Notes: a model not told the origin generated them from the sequence alone. DNA of 64,000 nt from Pseudoalteromonas sp. EB27 (GCF_001974875.1 NZ_MTQD01000009.1:1-64000); one strand, 5' to 3'; numbered from the stretch's first letter, positions 35,575 to 44,876 are shown. Program-made: numbers and translations.

Positions 35575-36018
35575 ATGAAATTGTCATTGGAAGATATCAC
35601 CGCCGATAATTACGAAGCCATATGCGATTTAGAGGTTGCTAAAACACAAGAAGAATACGTAGCGTGTAATATGTGGTCGTTAGTTGAGTCGCACTACAAT
35701 AGCGGGTATACCTGTAAAGCTATTTACCTAAATGGTGTGCCAGTAGGCTTTTTTATGTGGGTACAAGAAACCTCTGCAAAGGTTTCTATTTGGCGCTTTA
35801 TGGTGGATCAAACTCATCAAAATAAAGGCATTGGGCGCAAAGCACTAACTATGGCAATTGAAGAGATTAAAACAACTTCTAAGCTTAAACAAATCGAGAT
35901 TTGTTACAACCCGCTAAACCCTGTTGCTAAAGACTTTTATTCAAGTTTTGGGTTTGAAGAAGTTGGCCTCGATGAGGATGACGACGATATGTTAGCGGTT
36001 ATTAAAATTAGTAGTTAA
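35575..36018 (+). CDS. GNAT-family N-acetyltransferase
   Basis: A 147-residue GCN5-related acetyltransferase. The acetyl-CoA pyrophosphate loop is HQNKGIGRKALTMAIEEI (about residues 81-98, Q/R-x-x-G-x-G), with a preceding beta strand SIWRFMVDQ and C-terminal NPVAKDFYSSFGFEEVG. It is closest in pattern to spermidine or amino-acid acetyltransferases of the SpeG/BltD sort, but the acceptor is not known. AAGGAA serves as ribosome site. Confidence 0.85.
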   Translation: MKLSLEDITADNYEAICDLEVAKTQEEYVACNMWSLVESHYNSGYTCKAIYLNGVPVGFFMWVQETSAKVSIWRFMVDQTHQNKGIGRKALTMAIEEIKTTSKLKQIEICYNPLNPVAKDFYSSFGFEEVGLDEDDDDMLAVIKISS

Positions 36019-36236
36019 CTCATCATAAGTAGGTCGCTAATTTTAAGGAATAATAATAGTTGTAAGGAAATACTCCTCAGCTAAGCCGACTTTTTTTGCC
36101 ATATCACACCAGTTCCAACGCTTAGGGATAAGAAGTTTAATGTCGACAGGTATTTAAGCTGTGGTTGGAGTTCTTTTATAAGCGCTATCAAAGCCGATGA
36201 CCTTCTATATTTAAATTAATAATCATCTCAGTGATT

Positions 36237-36340
36237 GCTAACGCTCGTCTATGAGGCGATTATGAGTGTTTTGCAACGAAGTTGCAGCGAATAATTGTCC
36301 TAGCCTAACCTGTTGGGCAGACATAAGGCGCTTGTTATAA
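36237..36340 (-). other. attC-like site after hypothetical gene A
   Basis: On the minus strand this reads TTATAACAAGCGCC... to ...GACGAGCGTTAGC, about 104 nt. The start matches the usual start of integron attC sites (R'' then AA-spacer and CGCC), and the stop codon of the upstream gene overlaps it, as in gene cassettes. A GCAAC/GTTGC mini-hairpin is in the middle. The left half pairs only weakly with the right, so the site may be degenerate. Confidence 0.4.
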
Positions 36341-37012
36341 ATCACTTACATCCGCACCTGCCTGTTTGAACCTTTTAAGCATAAGCTGCTTGTAGTTTTC
36401 ATTAGGCCAGTTTAATTCTGTATATTGCAAGTTATTAGCAGCTGCATTTGAAACTAAAAACTCAACACCATTAGTTATCAAGTTAGCCATTAAATAAATA
36501 TACGGTTCATGATCTTCGTTGTAATCAACGGCTGTTATACCCCAACAATCATGAATGAATGGATCAATGACTTGATAAATAAATTTTCTTGTTTCTTCAC
36601 TGCAACCAACATCCGATGGACTAGCAAAATGTTGAATGCTATTTCTTAAATAGCCAAACTTCTTATAAGCATCAATATTCTTTAGTTTTATACCAGTTGC
36701 TGCCCATAGCCTTTCAGGTAATTCAGAATATTGTATAGTTTTAGCTTTTTCAAAAAGATGTTTTAATCCTAATTTAGAATCATCAACTTGAGTAGACTTT
36801 GGAACTTGATCAAAAATTAGCAATGGATGTTCTTCTGCTATCCTCGCTTTAATCAATATTTCTGCGGCATGAGCTGCTTGAAGCACAGAAAGCTCTGGCC
36901 ACATATGATTTTCAAAGCTCATATAATTCGCATGCCAATTAGCATGGGCTAATGCACTTGTCCCCAACTCAAACATATGGTCTGAAATTTCAGATAACTC
37001 GGAATTCAACAC
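36335..37012 (-). CDS. Hypothetical protein, possible integron cassette gene A
   Basis: A 225-residue protein without membrane segments or signal. I do not recognise a family. Its N-terminal half has HMFELGTSALAHANWHANYM and LQAAHAAEILIKARIAEEHP, which resemble HEPN-like or other helical, possibly nucleic-acid-linked domains found in defence and cassette genes, but this is weak. The start is GTG 37012 (AAGGAG four bases before); the adjacent TTG is also possible. The 3' end overlaps an attC-like site, so it may be a captured cassette. Confidence 0.6.
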   Translation of the reverse strand: MLNSELSEISDHMFELGTSALAHANWHANYMSFENHMWPELSVLQAAHAAEILIKARIAEEHPLLIFDQVPKSTQVDDSKLGLKHLFEKAKTIQYSELPERLWAATGIKLKNIDAYKKFGYLRNSIQHFASPSDVGCSEETRKFIYQVIDPFIHDCWGITAVDYNEDHEPYIYLMANLITNGVEFLVSNAAANNLQYTELNWPNENYKQLMLKRFKQAGADVSDL

Positions 37013-37034
37013 CGCACTCCTTGTGATTTATAAC

Positions 37035-37168
37035 GAGACTGTAGAATAACTCTGACAGCCAAATTCAATTAAAAAAACGAGTTCCTGTAATTAACTTTGA
37101 TCGTTTTTAAAGCATTTGGAACCCATAAAACAGGCTGTTTTTCTTAAAAAGAGTAATTCTACAGTCTC
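37035..37168. repeat. Palindromic element between two hypothetical genes
   Basis: Terminal inverted repeats of 19 bp with one mismatch (GAGACTGTAGAATAACTCT and AGAGTAATTCTACAGTCTC), then a nested GACAGCC/GGCTGTT pair and inner AAAAACGA/TCGTTTTT pairs. About 134 bp, without an ORF. It could be a MITE-like element or a modified recombination site; it touches the attC-like site at its right end. Confidence 0.55.
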
Positions 37169-37264
37169 AACGCCTGCTTAAGCGAATAAAAATAGTTGAC
37201 TATAATTGTGAATCAAAGTGGAACGTAACCAACAGTTTTTATTTCGTTTAAAGCTTGTTAGGTA
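37166..37264 (-). other. attC-like site after hypothetical gene B
   Basis: Minus strand: begins ACCTAACAAGCTTTAAACG and ends CGCTTAAGCAGGCGTTGAG, 99 nt. ACCTAAC fits the RYYYAAC R'' core, GTTGAGA fits six of seven of the GTTRRRY R' core, and the adjoining halves can pair (CTTTAAACG with CGCTTAAG allowing G-U). It starts directly after the stop of gene B, as cassettes do. Confidence 0.5.
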
Positions 37265-37265
37265 A

Positions 37266-37853
37266 TTATCTCATGCGATGTTCAGTCAGTTTTTTACCCG
37301 TACAATATTGATACAATGCATCCAACTCAGTATAAATAGGAGAAAGATCTTGTAAAGTAGACCCAGTAAAATTATCAATATCACAAACTGTCTCTTGGTT
37401 TTCATGAATAAAGTCGACTATTCTATTCCTCAAATGATGCAATTCAGAAAGTCCTTTATAACTTGCAATCAATTTTTTATACATCTTTGCATCTAACTCT
37501 GCAACATCTATTAGTAATTTAGAATGCAGTTCAATTTCAACTTTAGGGAACATTTGTCCAGTTCCATATCCTTCGGCATCAACTACCTCGAACCGCTCTG
37601 TTCCTGCAGGTGATATAGAATAATTGTAATGACCACCTTGCCCAGCCTCTCGGATTCTGTTCAGTGAAGATTTAAACTTTTTCCACGTCCATAAATTAAG
37701 TTCTAATTCTTCTTTCAATACAGCTTTGAAAGCAAGTAGCTTTCTTTTTTTTGCTCTAGACTTTCGGACTAACTCTAAGCTCTCTTTAATGATAAAAAGT
37801 GAAATCGCAAAAATCACCGTAATTGGTAATGTAATTTCCAATTTATACTCCAA
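37266..37853 (-). CDS. Hypothetical membrane-anchored protein, possible cassette gene B
   Basis: A 195-residue protein with one N-terminal membrane segment (ITLPITVIFAISLFII, residues about 7-22) and a basic then helical cytoplasmic part (RKSRAKKRKLLAFKAVLKEE). No family is recognised. Its stop is two bases from an attC-like site. Orientation is the same as gene A, as expected for adjacent cassettes. A single-helix anchor with a soluble domain is also common in anti-phage accessory proteins, but there is no further support. Confidence 0.6.
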   Translation of the reverse strand: MEYKLEITLPITVIFAISLFIIKESLELVRKSRAKKRKLLAFKAVLKEELELNLWTWKKFKSSLNRIREAGQGGHYNYSISPAGTERFEVVDAEGYGTGQMFPKVEIELHSKLLIDVAELDAKMYKKLIASYKGLSELHHLRNRIVDFIHENQETVCDIDNFTGSTLQDLSPIYTELDALYQYCTGKKLTEHRMR

Positions 37854-38074
37854 ATGTATTTGTCTAACAATTTTATAATACGCGAATCGAGTATACTTCT
37901 GCCGATGCTACGCTCATTTTTCTACAGTTTTAACAAATTACCTAAGGCATTGCTATCAAAAGCTATTTAATATTTACAAGCAAAGTTAAGGCATATCAAT
38001 GCGCGTTTCGCTCATTTCCTTGATTATGTAAGTAAGCAGCAGTTTGGCTGGCTTAATAGGTATTACAAGTATAT

Positions 38075-38093
38075 GATATTGATAATTATTTGC
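38075..38093 (+). promoter_or_regulatory. Fur box before chaN
   Basis: GATATTGATAATTATTTGC matches the 19-bp Fur consensus at about 15 positions, 24 bp before the chaN start codon. Suggests iron-repressed expression. Confidence 0.65.
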
Positions 38094-38116
38094 ATTAAAG
38101 AGTGTTGAAGGTGTGT

Positions 38117-39049
38117 ATGAATAAGTCTATGTTAACTCTGGCGTTAGTTACGGGGTTGAGTGGTTGTAGCACAACAGCCACGGTGCCTGATAAAAGCTCA
38201 TCGCTTTATTACTCAGCACTTTATAATGCACAAGCAAAGCCTGTCAGCTCTGTATTATTAGAGCCCAAGCTATTAAATGCCGATGTGGTTTTAGTGGGTG
38301 AATTGCATACACATCCGGGTGTGCATTTATTTCAGGCTGAGTTATTTGAGCAATTAAGCAAAAGTAATAAACGCTCAGCCCTGTCGCTTGAGCAATTTAG
38401 CCGCGCGGATCAGCATACTTTAAACCAGTACGTTAAGAGTGAAATTGGTGAGCAATACTTAATTGATAACACCCAAGCGTGGCCTAACTACAAAAGTGAT
38501 TACCGTGCGCTGGTAGAGCTGGCAAAAACGAACAATAGCGATGTAATAGCTGCAAATGCCCCTAAAAATATAGTCACCTGTATTGGCAGGCAAGGCATAA
38601 GTTACCTAAGTAAACTTGATGAAACACAGCAGAGCTATATTGCAGCCGCTATTGATACATCCCCCAGTGATTATAAACAACGTTTTATGACCTCAATGCA
38701 CCATGGCACGCCAAGTCAAAACGAAAATTATTATGCTGCGCAAGTTACCTGGGATGAAACAATGGGGGAGTCTATCGTTAACTATTTAAATAATCATAAA
38801 GATGCGCAGGTAATGCATATAGCGGGCGATTTTCATGTGAAAAATGGCGAAGGTATAGCGCGAGTTATTAAGCGTTTAGCGCCAGAGCTAAATGTTGTGT
38901 GGATATCGCCGGTTACAAGTGTGCAAGCTAAACAAACAGGGTATCAGTTGCAAGTTAACCCTTTGCCACCCCGTTATGTACAAACACAGCATCAACAAGC
39001 GGCTTTTAAAGCGTTAGCCAAACGCGGCGAGCAAACAGTTTGCTTATAA
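38117..39049 (+). CDS. ChaN-family haem-binding lipoprotein
   Basis: About 310 residues from ATG 38117 (GAAGG at 38107 fits; an upstream GTG at 38102 in frame is less likely). The signal ends in the lipobox LSGC. The ChaN domain is plain: DVVLVGELHTHPGVHLFQ near residues 60-77, ALSLEQFSRADQ, and VMHIAGDFHVKNGEGIARVI near 235-254. ChaN binds two cofacial haems and is linked to haem uptake. A Fur box precedes the gene, and the haem transport operon converges on it. Confidence 0.88.
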   Translation: MNKSMLTLALVTGLSGCSTTATVPDKSSSLYYSALYNAQAKPVSSVLLEPKLLNADVVLVGELHTHPGVHLFQAELFEQLSKSNKRSALSLEQFSRADQHTLNQYVKSEIGEQYLIDNTQAWPNYKSDYRALVELAKTNNSDVIAANAPKNIVTCIGRQGISYLSKLDETQQSYIAAAIDTSPSDYKQRFMTSMHHGTPSQNENYYAAQVTWDETMGESIVNYLNNHKDAQVMHIAGDFHVKNGEGIARVIKRLAPELNVVWISPVTSVQAKQTGYQLQVNPLPPRYVQTQHQQAAFKALAKRGEQTVCL

Positions 39050-39050
39050 A

Positions 39051-39106
39051 ATGACGACATAGTTAGTGAATTTCTTAACCAGAGCTCAGGTTAACTATGT
39101 CGTCAT
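39051..39106. terminator. Long hairpin between chaN and hugZ
   Basis: Perfect 15-bp arms (ATGACGACATAGTTA at 39051-39065, complement at 39092-39106) with a 26-base loop, between convergent genes. It lacks a strong T-run, so Rho-independent action is uncertain. Confidence 0.6.
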
Positions 39107-39115
39107 GTATTTAGT

Positions 39116-39835
39116 TTAGTTATTTCGGGCTTGATTGGTTAGCGCAACCAGCGCTTTACGAACCTCTAACGGGCTGTTGCACTGGGTATTAAAGTTAATA
39201 AAGTAATTACGCTTTTGGCTTTGTATATAAAAACCAGTGGGTAATAAGCCGCTCATTATTGGGGTGTTATCAGCAACGGTATAGTGCTGCATTAATATGA
39301 GCGACATAGCATCTTGATGGTCATCGTTCATGTGACTTATCATGCTTTGCTGCTGGTTTTCATCCCAGTTTTTTGCCTCATCCTGCCATTCGGTTTGTTC
39401 AAGCCAAAATATTTTGCCAAAGCCGCCAATGTAACGCACACGCACTACGTCTAATTGCCATAATTGAAAGTCGTGCGCGTTGCGGTAGCTAGCGGCTTCG
39501 GGGTATAGGGCAATATAGTTATTAAGTAAAGTGTGTGCTTGCTCACTTGGCACAACAGAGCCATCACCTACAAGCGTTACTCGGCCGTGCTCGTTTTGAT
39601 CGCCGTAGTCGGCGGCATCAAAAATAGTTAGGCTCATGCGAGAGTCGTGCTTTAGGTTTTTAGTGTGCTGTGCTATATCGCTAATAAAAAAGTAAACACG
39701 GCCTTGTTCGTCGCACATATAGGGGGTTACTGAGCCAAACGGGTAGCCGCGTAAATTGTTAGAAATGGTCGACATAACACCGGCATTGGTTTTGTAAACC
39801 AAGGTGCGTGCATCGTTTAATGCTTGCTCTCTCAT
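39116..39835 (-). CDS. hugZ: HugZ/HutZ-family haem utilisation protein
   Basis: A 239-residue protein with an N-terminal FMN-binding split-barrel (YPFGSVTPYMCDEQGRVYFF, DSRMSLTIFD) and a C-terminal DUF2470-like segment with SHMNDDHQDAMSLI (the HMNxDH motif). HugZ/HutZ proteins bind and degrade haem after uptake. Its ATG overlaps the stop of hmuV by four bases, so it is the last gene of the hmuTUV operon. Confidence 0.9.
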   Translation of the reverse strand: MREQALNDARTLVYKTNAGVMSTISNNLRGYPFGSVTPYMCDEQGRVYFFISDIAQHTKNLKHDSRMSLTIFDAADYGDQNEHGRVTLVGDGSVVPSEQAHTLLNNYIALYPEAASYRNAHDFQLWQLDVVRVRYIGGFGKIFWLEQTEWQDEAKNWDENQQQSMISHMNDDHQDAMSLILMQHYTVADNTPIMSGLLPTGFYIQSQKRNYFINFNTQCNSPLEVRKALVALTNQARNN

Positions 39836-40626
39836 AAAAACTCCTGACGTTGAGAAAAAACCATGGGTGCATCGTTATAAGGATGAGGGTTTACGTGCAG
39901 TTTCATGGCGTACATTTGTTGTAAGTTTTGTTCTGTTAATACGGTGTTTATAGGCCCACTTTGCAACACTTTTTTGTTGTGCAGTAAAATAGCATCGGTT
40001 GCATAAAGGCTGGCTAAATTTAGATCGTGTATTGCAATAATGGCGCTGTTGCCCTGCTCTACAAAGGTTTTAACGCAGCTGAGCAAAGCATGTTGATGGC
40101 GCATATCAAGTGCTGATGTAGGCTCGTCGAGCAGCATTAGTTTTGGCTCGGCCGATTGTGTAAAGGCATCGAGCTGCGCTAAAGTACGCGCCATATGAAC
40201 ACGCTGTTGCTCTCCGCCCGAAAGCGCACTTACGCGGCGAATTAAATACTGGTTTAAATCCATAATAGCGGCATATTTATGTACTTTTTCGCTTTGCATT
40301 TTTAATGACTCTACATACGGATAGCGACCCATTGCAATAAGCTCAGATACATTAAAATCAAACCCTACGTGGTTAGCTTGCATCATGACTGCGCGCTGTG
40401 TTGCAAGGCGTTTTTTAGCGTGAGAGGCCAGCGGCTTAGCATTAAAAAGTACACTGCCTGTAAAGGAGTGCATACCTGCTAAGGTATGCAGCAAGGTAGA
40501 TTTACCTGCGCCATTTTCACCAAGTAGTGCGACAAGTTGCCCTTGTTTAGCGCTGCCATTAATAGCGTTTAAAACGCTGTGATTATCAAAGCCAACGCTT
40601 AGGTTGTTAAACGTGATCATGACCAA
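39832..40626 (-). CDS. hmuV: Haem ABC transporter ATP-binding protein
   Basis: A 264-residue ABC ATPase of the iron/B12/haem importer class. Walker A LLGENGAGKSTLLHTLAG (about residues 33-50), signature LSGGEQQRVHMARTLAQ, Walker B LMLLDEPTSALDMRHQ, and the H-loop IIAIHDLN. Works with HmuU and HmuT at the inner membrane. It overlaps hmuU by 10 bp and hugZ by 4 bp. Confidence 0.92.
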   Translation of the reverse strand: MVMITFNNLSVGFDNHSVLNAINGSAKQGQLVALLGENGAGKSTLLHTLAGMHSFTGSVLFNAKPLASHAKKRLATQRAVMMQANHVGFDFNVSELIAMGRYPYVESLKMQSEKVHKYAAIMDLNQYLIRRVSALSGGEQQRVHMARTLAQLDAFTQSAEPKLMLLDEPTSALDMRHQHALLSCVKTFVEQGNSAIIAIHDLNLASLYATDAILLHNKKVLQSGPINTVLTEQNLQQMYAMKLHVNPHPYNDAPMVFSQRQEFL

Positions 40627-41669
40627 CCTCGCTTATTTTTCACTATTAAATAAATAAACAATGGCGCACCCAATAACGCAGTAATAATGCCAATGGGTAG
40701 CTCTGATGGCATGATCACAATGCGTGCTAGCCAGTCAGAAAGTAGCAATACCACTACGCCAATTAGCATACAAAGCGGCAGCATATTACGTAAATGCGGC
40801 CCCACCATTAAGCGGGCAATATGCGGGACTACCAAGCCAACAAACCCTATTAAACCGGTAAGCGCTACAACCGCACCTACCCCTAATGCAACGAGTATAA
40901 TGACATACAATTTAAGCTTATTGGTGTCTACTCCTAGGTACTGAGCTTGTGACTCGCCAATAAGGAGTAAGTTCATGGGATTTTTTAACCGCCACAGGCC
41001 AATTAGGCTGATAAACAGTAACGGTGCAGCTTGCATAATCGTGCTCCAGCTTGCTCCGCCTAATGAGCCCATGGTCCAATAATTTATTAATCGTAGCGCG
41101 CTATCGTCGGCAAAAAAACTCAGTAGCCCAATAACAGCGAATGCTAACGCGTTAATAGCAACCCCCACCAATATAAGTGTGGTGATATTAATTTGCCCTT
41201 GCTGCTTGGCAATAAAATATACCAGCGAGGTAACACCAAGCGCCCCTAAAAACGACGCATAAGGTAAATACAACTGAGCGTTAAAATTAAACTGCGCGCT
41301 AAGTGCTATAAACGCCACTGCAACCATTGCCGCACCTGCACTAATGCCAATAATAGATGGATCTGCCAGCGGGTTACGGCACAACGCTTGGGTTGCCGCC
41401 CCTGTTTGGGCAAGTACCAACCCTACTAATACAGCAAGCACAAAACGCGGCAAACGTATTTGCATTACTACATTAATTTGCAGCGCATCAAACTGATTAA
41501 AGTACTCGGGCGCAAGCCAGGCAATAGCTAAACGCCAATCCCATCCTGCAGGGCCGTACCCAATGCTTAGTAGCGCCAAAGCAAAAATACAAACAGAGGC
41601 TAATAGCATCCATTTATGAGTTTGGCTAAGTGTTATAGGCACAAAGCGGCTCAATGTTAGGGTGTTCAT
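40617..41669 (-). CDS. hmuU: Haem ABC transporter permease (FecCD family)
   Basis: A 350-residue permease with about ten membrane segments, of the BtuC/FecCD type: MQIRLPRFVLAVLVGLVLAQ, TGAATQALCRNPLADPSIIGIS (in two parts), and GLIGFVGLVVPHIARLMVGP, the loop contacting the ATPase. Forms the channel for haem with HmuV. Overlaps hmuT by four bases. Confidence 0.93.
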   Translation of the reverse strand: MNTLTLSRFVPITLSQTHKWMLLASVCIFALALLSIGYGPAGWDWRLAIAWLAPEYFNQFDALQINVVMQIRLPRFVLAVLVGLVLAQTGAATQALCRNPLADPSIIGISAGAAMVAVAFIALSAQFNFNAQLYLPYASFLGALGVTSLVYFIAKQQGQINITTLILVGVAINALAFAVIGLLSFFADDSALRLINYWTMGSLGGASWSTIMQAAPLLFISLIGLWRLKNPMNLLLIGESQAQYLGVDTNKLKLYVIILVALGVGAVVALTGLIGFVGLVVPHIARLMVGPHLRNMLPLCMLIGVVVLLLSDWLARIVIMPSELPIGIITALLGAPLFIYLIVKNKRGWS

Positions 41670-42475
41670 AAGCGGGTTTTATACTCGTTAAGCTCATTAA
41701 TTGCTGTGGCAATACGTGGCGACATACCAAGCGAAAGCAGGCTATCCATTACAAGTAAGTTACAGCTTTGCGCTGCTTTTAATAAGCGTAGGTTCGGTTG
41801 CTTACAAAAAGCCTGCTTGCCGCCAATGCTTTGTACAACATGCTTTGGCGCAACTAAAAAGTCAGGCTGATTTACAGCAAGTACTTCGGTATTAATTACT
41901 TTAAAGCCTGAATGTGTAGCGCCTATATTAGTAATGCCCGCATAGCTAAATAATAAATTAGGGACGGTTTCTTGCCCTGCAGCAACAAGCCCGCGCTCAT
42001 TAGCTGAGAGTAAAAATAGCGCGCTGTGTGTCTGCGCTTTTGCTTTTTCAGGTAATGAGTCTGTAATGTGCGTAATAAGTGATTGCGCTTTTTGCTTGGC
42101 GTTTAAGTCGGTACCAAGGCGTTTAATTAGCTCAAGTAGCTCATTTACTGAGGTGGGCTTTTTATAATGAATTAGTTTAACCCCAGTTGCCTCAATTTGT
42201 TTAAGTGCTTGGCTTCGCCCTGCGCCTTCAAGCGCTAATAAGGTGGTTGGGCGCATAGAAAGCACGCCTTCTGCCGCTAATTCACGGTAATAACCCACCT
42301 GTGGTAATTGCGTAGCTTGCTGTGGGTACATACTAGATTGATCAACCGCTACAAGGGTACTTTGTTTGCCCAGCGCATAAATTATTTCTGTAAGGGTGCC
42401 GCCAGCACTAATAACGCGCTCCTGTGCAAGTGCAGGTTGAGCGACTAAAGCAAACAATATAAATAGGTATTTCAT
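41666..42475 (-). CDS. hmuT: Haem-binding periplasmic protein
   Basis: A 269-residue substrate-binding protein with a cleavable signal (MKYLFILFALVAQPALA) and the helical-backbone fold of TroA/BtuF-type receptors: RVISAGGTLTEIIYALGKQ near 20-38 and VDQSSMYP with Tyr as the probable haem ligand. First gene of hmuTUV-hugZ. The Fur box at 42527 lies 52 bp upstream. Confidence 0.9.
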   Translation of the reverse strand: MKYLFILFALVAQPALAQERVISAGGTLTEIIYALGKQSTLVAVDQSSMYPQQATQLPQVGYYRELAAEGVLSMRPTTLLALEGAGRSQALKQIEATGVKLIHYKKPTSVNELLELIKRLGTDLNAKQKAQSLITHITDSLPEKAKAQTHSALFLLSANERGLVAAGQETVPNLLFSYAGITNIGATHSGFKVINTEVLAVNQPDFLVAPKHVVQSIGGKQAFCKQPNLRLLKAAQSCNLLVMDSLLSLGMSPRIATAINELNEYKTRL

Positions 42476-42526
42476 TACAAACTCCGGCTTTTATTTTTCG
42501 GCTATTATAACTAGTTAAATCTAAAT

Positions 42527-42545
42527 GAAAATGATTATCATAATT
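42527..42545. promoter_or_regulatory. Fur box between hmuT and the haem receptor
   Basis: GAAAATGATTATCATAATT; the complement matches the Fur consensus at about 16 of 19 positions. It serves both divergent units. A weaker second box (TATTATCATT, near 42597) lies just before the receptor start. Confidence 0.8.
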
Positions 42546-42615
42546 AATTGATCTCAATTCGACTTAGTTGTAACATCCTCGCCATAAATAATAACTATTA
42601 TCATTTGGAGTTAAA

Positions 42616-44697
42616 GTGAATCCCTCTACATTTAAATTTACTGCTATAGCAACCTTATTACTCGGATCGGGCACTGCATTTGCCGAAAACATAATTGACG
42701 ATCATATTGTTGTGAGTGGCTCGCGCTTTGAACAAAAGCTTAAAGATGTAACAGGCTCAGTAACGGTTATTACCGAGCAAGATATAGAGCGCCAGCTAGC
42801 TGTAGATTTACAAACCATGTTTAAATACGATTCAAGCATTGCAACCACAGGCAGTGGCGCAGGCGCGCAAACACTTACTGTACGTGGTGTTGGTGGTAAC
42901 CGTGTTGTATTTATAAAAGATGGCCGACGCACCAACGATGGTTATGCAGGCGGAGGGGGATATTTAGTTGGCCGCAATTACTTTGATGTAGCAGGCGTAA
43001 AACAAGTAGAAGTAGCCAAAGGTGCTGCATCGTCTTTATATGGCTCTGACGCACTCGGTGGCATTGTGGTTATAACCACTAAAGATCCAAGCGATTATTT
43101 AAAAAATAACAGCAGCTATGTAAAAATGGCACTGGGGTATCAAGGTCAAAGTAACCAAATTGCTGCTGATATTACCGGTGCAAAAGACTTAGGCGACTTT
43201 GCAGTAAGCGCCGTTTATAGCCACCGCGACAGCGAAGAAGTTCAAAATTACGACGAAAACTTACCCGGTTATGATGCAAAGTCGGACGCTTTATTAGTTA
43301 AATTTGAGCAACAGCTTGATGAAAAACGCACACTTAAATACACCCTTGATTACTTTAATCAAACAATTGAGCAAGAAATAACTCCCGCCATTCAAGAAAC
43401 CGAAGAAGACGACACGAGTTGGTCACTGGCGCTAGATTACCATTCAGAGGTAGCAACAGCCGCGTTCGATAAGTGGTATGGGCAAGTGTCTTATAGTAGT
43501 TACGAGCAGCAAAGCGATGCAATTAGTGGCGCAAGCACCTACACCGATTATAACGACTATCGTTTTGAACAAAATATCTTAGGTTTAAAAGCGGTATTTA
43601 ATAAAGGATTTAACGCAGAGAGTGCCGATCACGAAGTGGTATACGGGATTGATATCGATTTATACGACACCACTCGGCCACGTTTAAAAACGCGTGTTTT
43701 AGCTGATGGCACCGTTGATTTTACAGACCAAAAACAAAAAGCGTTTCCGGGGGCTGACACCTCTTTAATTGGCGCCTATGTACAAGACAGTATTTCGTTT
43801 AAAAACAGTGCATGGTCGGTTATTGCGGGCGTGCGATATGATTACTACACCCTTGAAGCTAAAAATGATGAGCTATACGCTGATGCGCAGCTTGACGATA
43901 TTACCGAGTCTGCTTTTTCGCCTAAGCTAGGTGTTATATACCAAGTGGATGATAACTTATCGTGGTACGGGCAATACGTACGAGGCTTTAAAATACCACC
44001 ACACGACCAAGCCTATCAAAGCCACGGCGTTGAGCCGTTTTATCAAATATTACCAAACGCCGATTTAGACCCAGAAAGCAGTGACTCGTTTGAGCTTGGG
44101 CTTAGGTACGCCAGCAGCGATATTAGCGTAAATTTAAGTGCTTTTTATGCAGCATTCGATGATTTTATTGAAACCGCCGTAGTAGGTGTTGAGCCAACGT
44201 ACATTCCTAATGTAAACAAAACTTTGTATCAATATCAAAATATTAGCGAAACACAAATAAGCGGTGTAGAAGCCGGAATTGCCATGTATGTCGCTGAAAA
44301 TATACTACTTGAGGCAAACGTAGCCTACGTTGATGGTGAAAACAAAGAAACTGATCAGCCACTTACCAGCATTAGCCCGTTAAATGGCTCAATATTGTTA
44401 AGTACAGAGCTGGGTAATATTAACTGGACCGCTGCGTTGCGTTTAGCTAAATCGCAATCGGATGTAGTACTTGATGCAAACGATGATAAAACTACGCAAG
44501 GGCATGGTTACGGCGTTGTTGATTTATACGCAAACTACGAATGGCAAGCGTGGCAGCTAAATGTAGGTGTACTTAACTTGCTCGATAAAGAATATGTACC
44601 TTTTGAGTTGATTGCAGGTCAATCGCAAAGTGCTGATTTTAGCCAATACACCCAACCTGGGCGTAACTTTTCAGCAAGGGTAAGCTATCAGTTTTAA
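42616..44697 (+). CDS. TonB-dependent haem/haemoglobin receptor
   Basis: A 693-residue outer-membrane receptor. Signal peptide ends near FAEN (residue 24). The plug domain has DDHIVVSGSRFEQ (TonB-box-like), VRGVGGNRVVFIKDGRR and YGSDALGGIVVITTK; a beta-barrel ends in Phe (RVSYQF). The haem-receptor region near residues 455-495 has FKIPPHDQAYQ and NADLDPESSDSFELGLRY, equal to the FRAP and NPNL boxes. It gives haem to HmuT; energised by TonB. Divergent from hmuTUV with a shared Fur box. Confidence 0.92.
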   Translation: MNPSTFKFTAIATLLLGSGTAFAENIIDDHIVVSGSRFEQKLKDVTGSVTVITEQDIERQLAVDLQTMFKYDSSIATTGSGAGAQTLTVRGVGGNRVVFIKDGRRTNDGYAGGGGYLVGRNYFDVAGVKQVEVAKGAASSLYGSDALGGIVVITTKDPSDYLKNNSSYVKMALGYQGQSNQIAADITGAKDLGDFAVSAVYSHRDSEEVQNYDENLPGYDAKSDALLVKFEQQLDEKRTLKYTLDYFNQTIEQEITPAIQETEEDDTSWSLALDYHSEVATAAFDKWYGQVSYSSYEQQSDAISGASTYTDYNDYRFEQNILGLKAVFNKGFNAESADHEVVYGIDIDLYDTTRPRLKTRVLADGTVDFTDQKQKAFPGADTSLIGAYVQDSISFKNSAWSVIAGVRYDYYTLEAKNDELYADAQLDDITESAFSPKLGVIYQVDDNLSWYGQYVRGFKIPPHDQAYQSHGVEPFYQILPNADLDPESSDSFELGLRYASSDISVNLSAFYAAFDDFIETAVVGVEPTYIPNVNKTLYQYQNISETQISGVEAGIAMYVAENILLEANVAYVDGENKETDQPLTSISPLNGSILLSTELGNINWTAALRLAKSQSDVVLDANDDKTTQGHGYGVVDLYANYEWQAWQLNVGVLNLLDKEYVPFELIAGQSQSADFSQYTQPGRNFSARVSYQF

Positions 44698-44713
44698 TTA
44701 GGGCTAAACAAAT

Positions 44714-44752
44714 GGCAGTAAACGCTGCATGGGTATGCAGCGTTTACCTGCC
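44714..44752 (+). terminator. Hairpin after the haem receptor gene
   Basis: Stem TAAACGCTGCAT / ATGCAGCGTTTA around loop GGGT, extended outward by GGCAG/CTGCC with one bulge. Very stable, but without a T-run; a probable terminator or 3' stabiliser. Confidence 0.65.
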
Positions 44753-44876
44753 ACATATTTACTCAAGTCAAATTACTTAATGGTGAGTATATTCAGGTAC
44801 ACCTCTACATACTCAATGCCCATTAACACTTTATATAAACAGCACTTTTAAGGCTTAAATCGCCGTTATTTATAAA

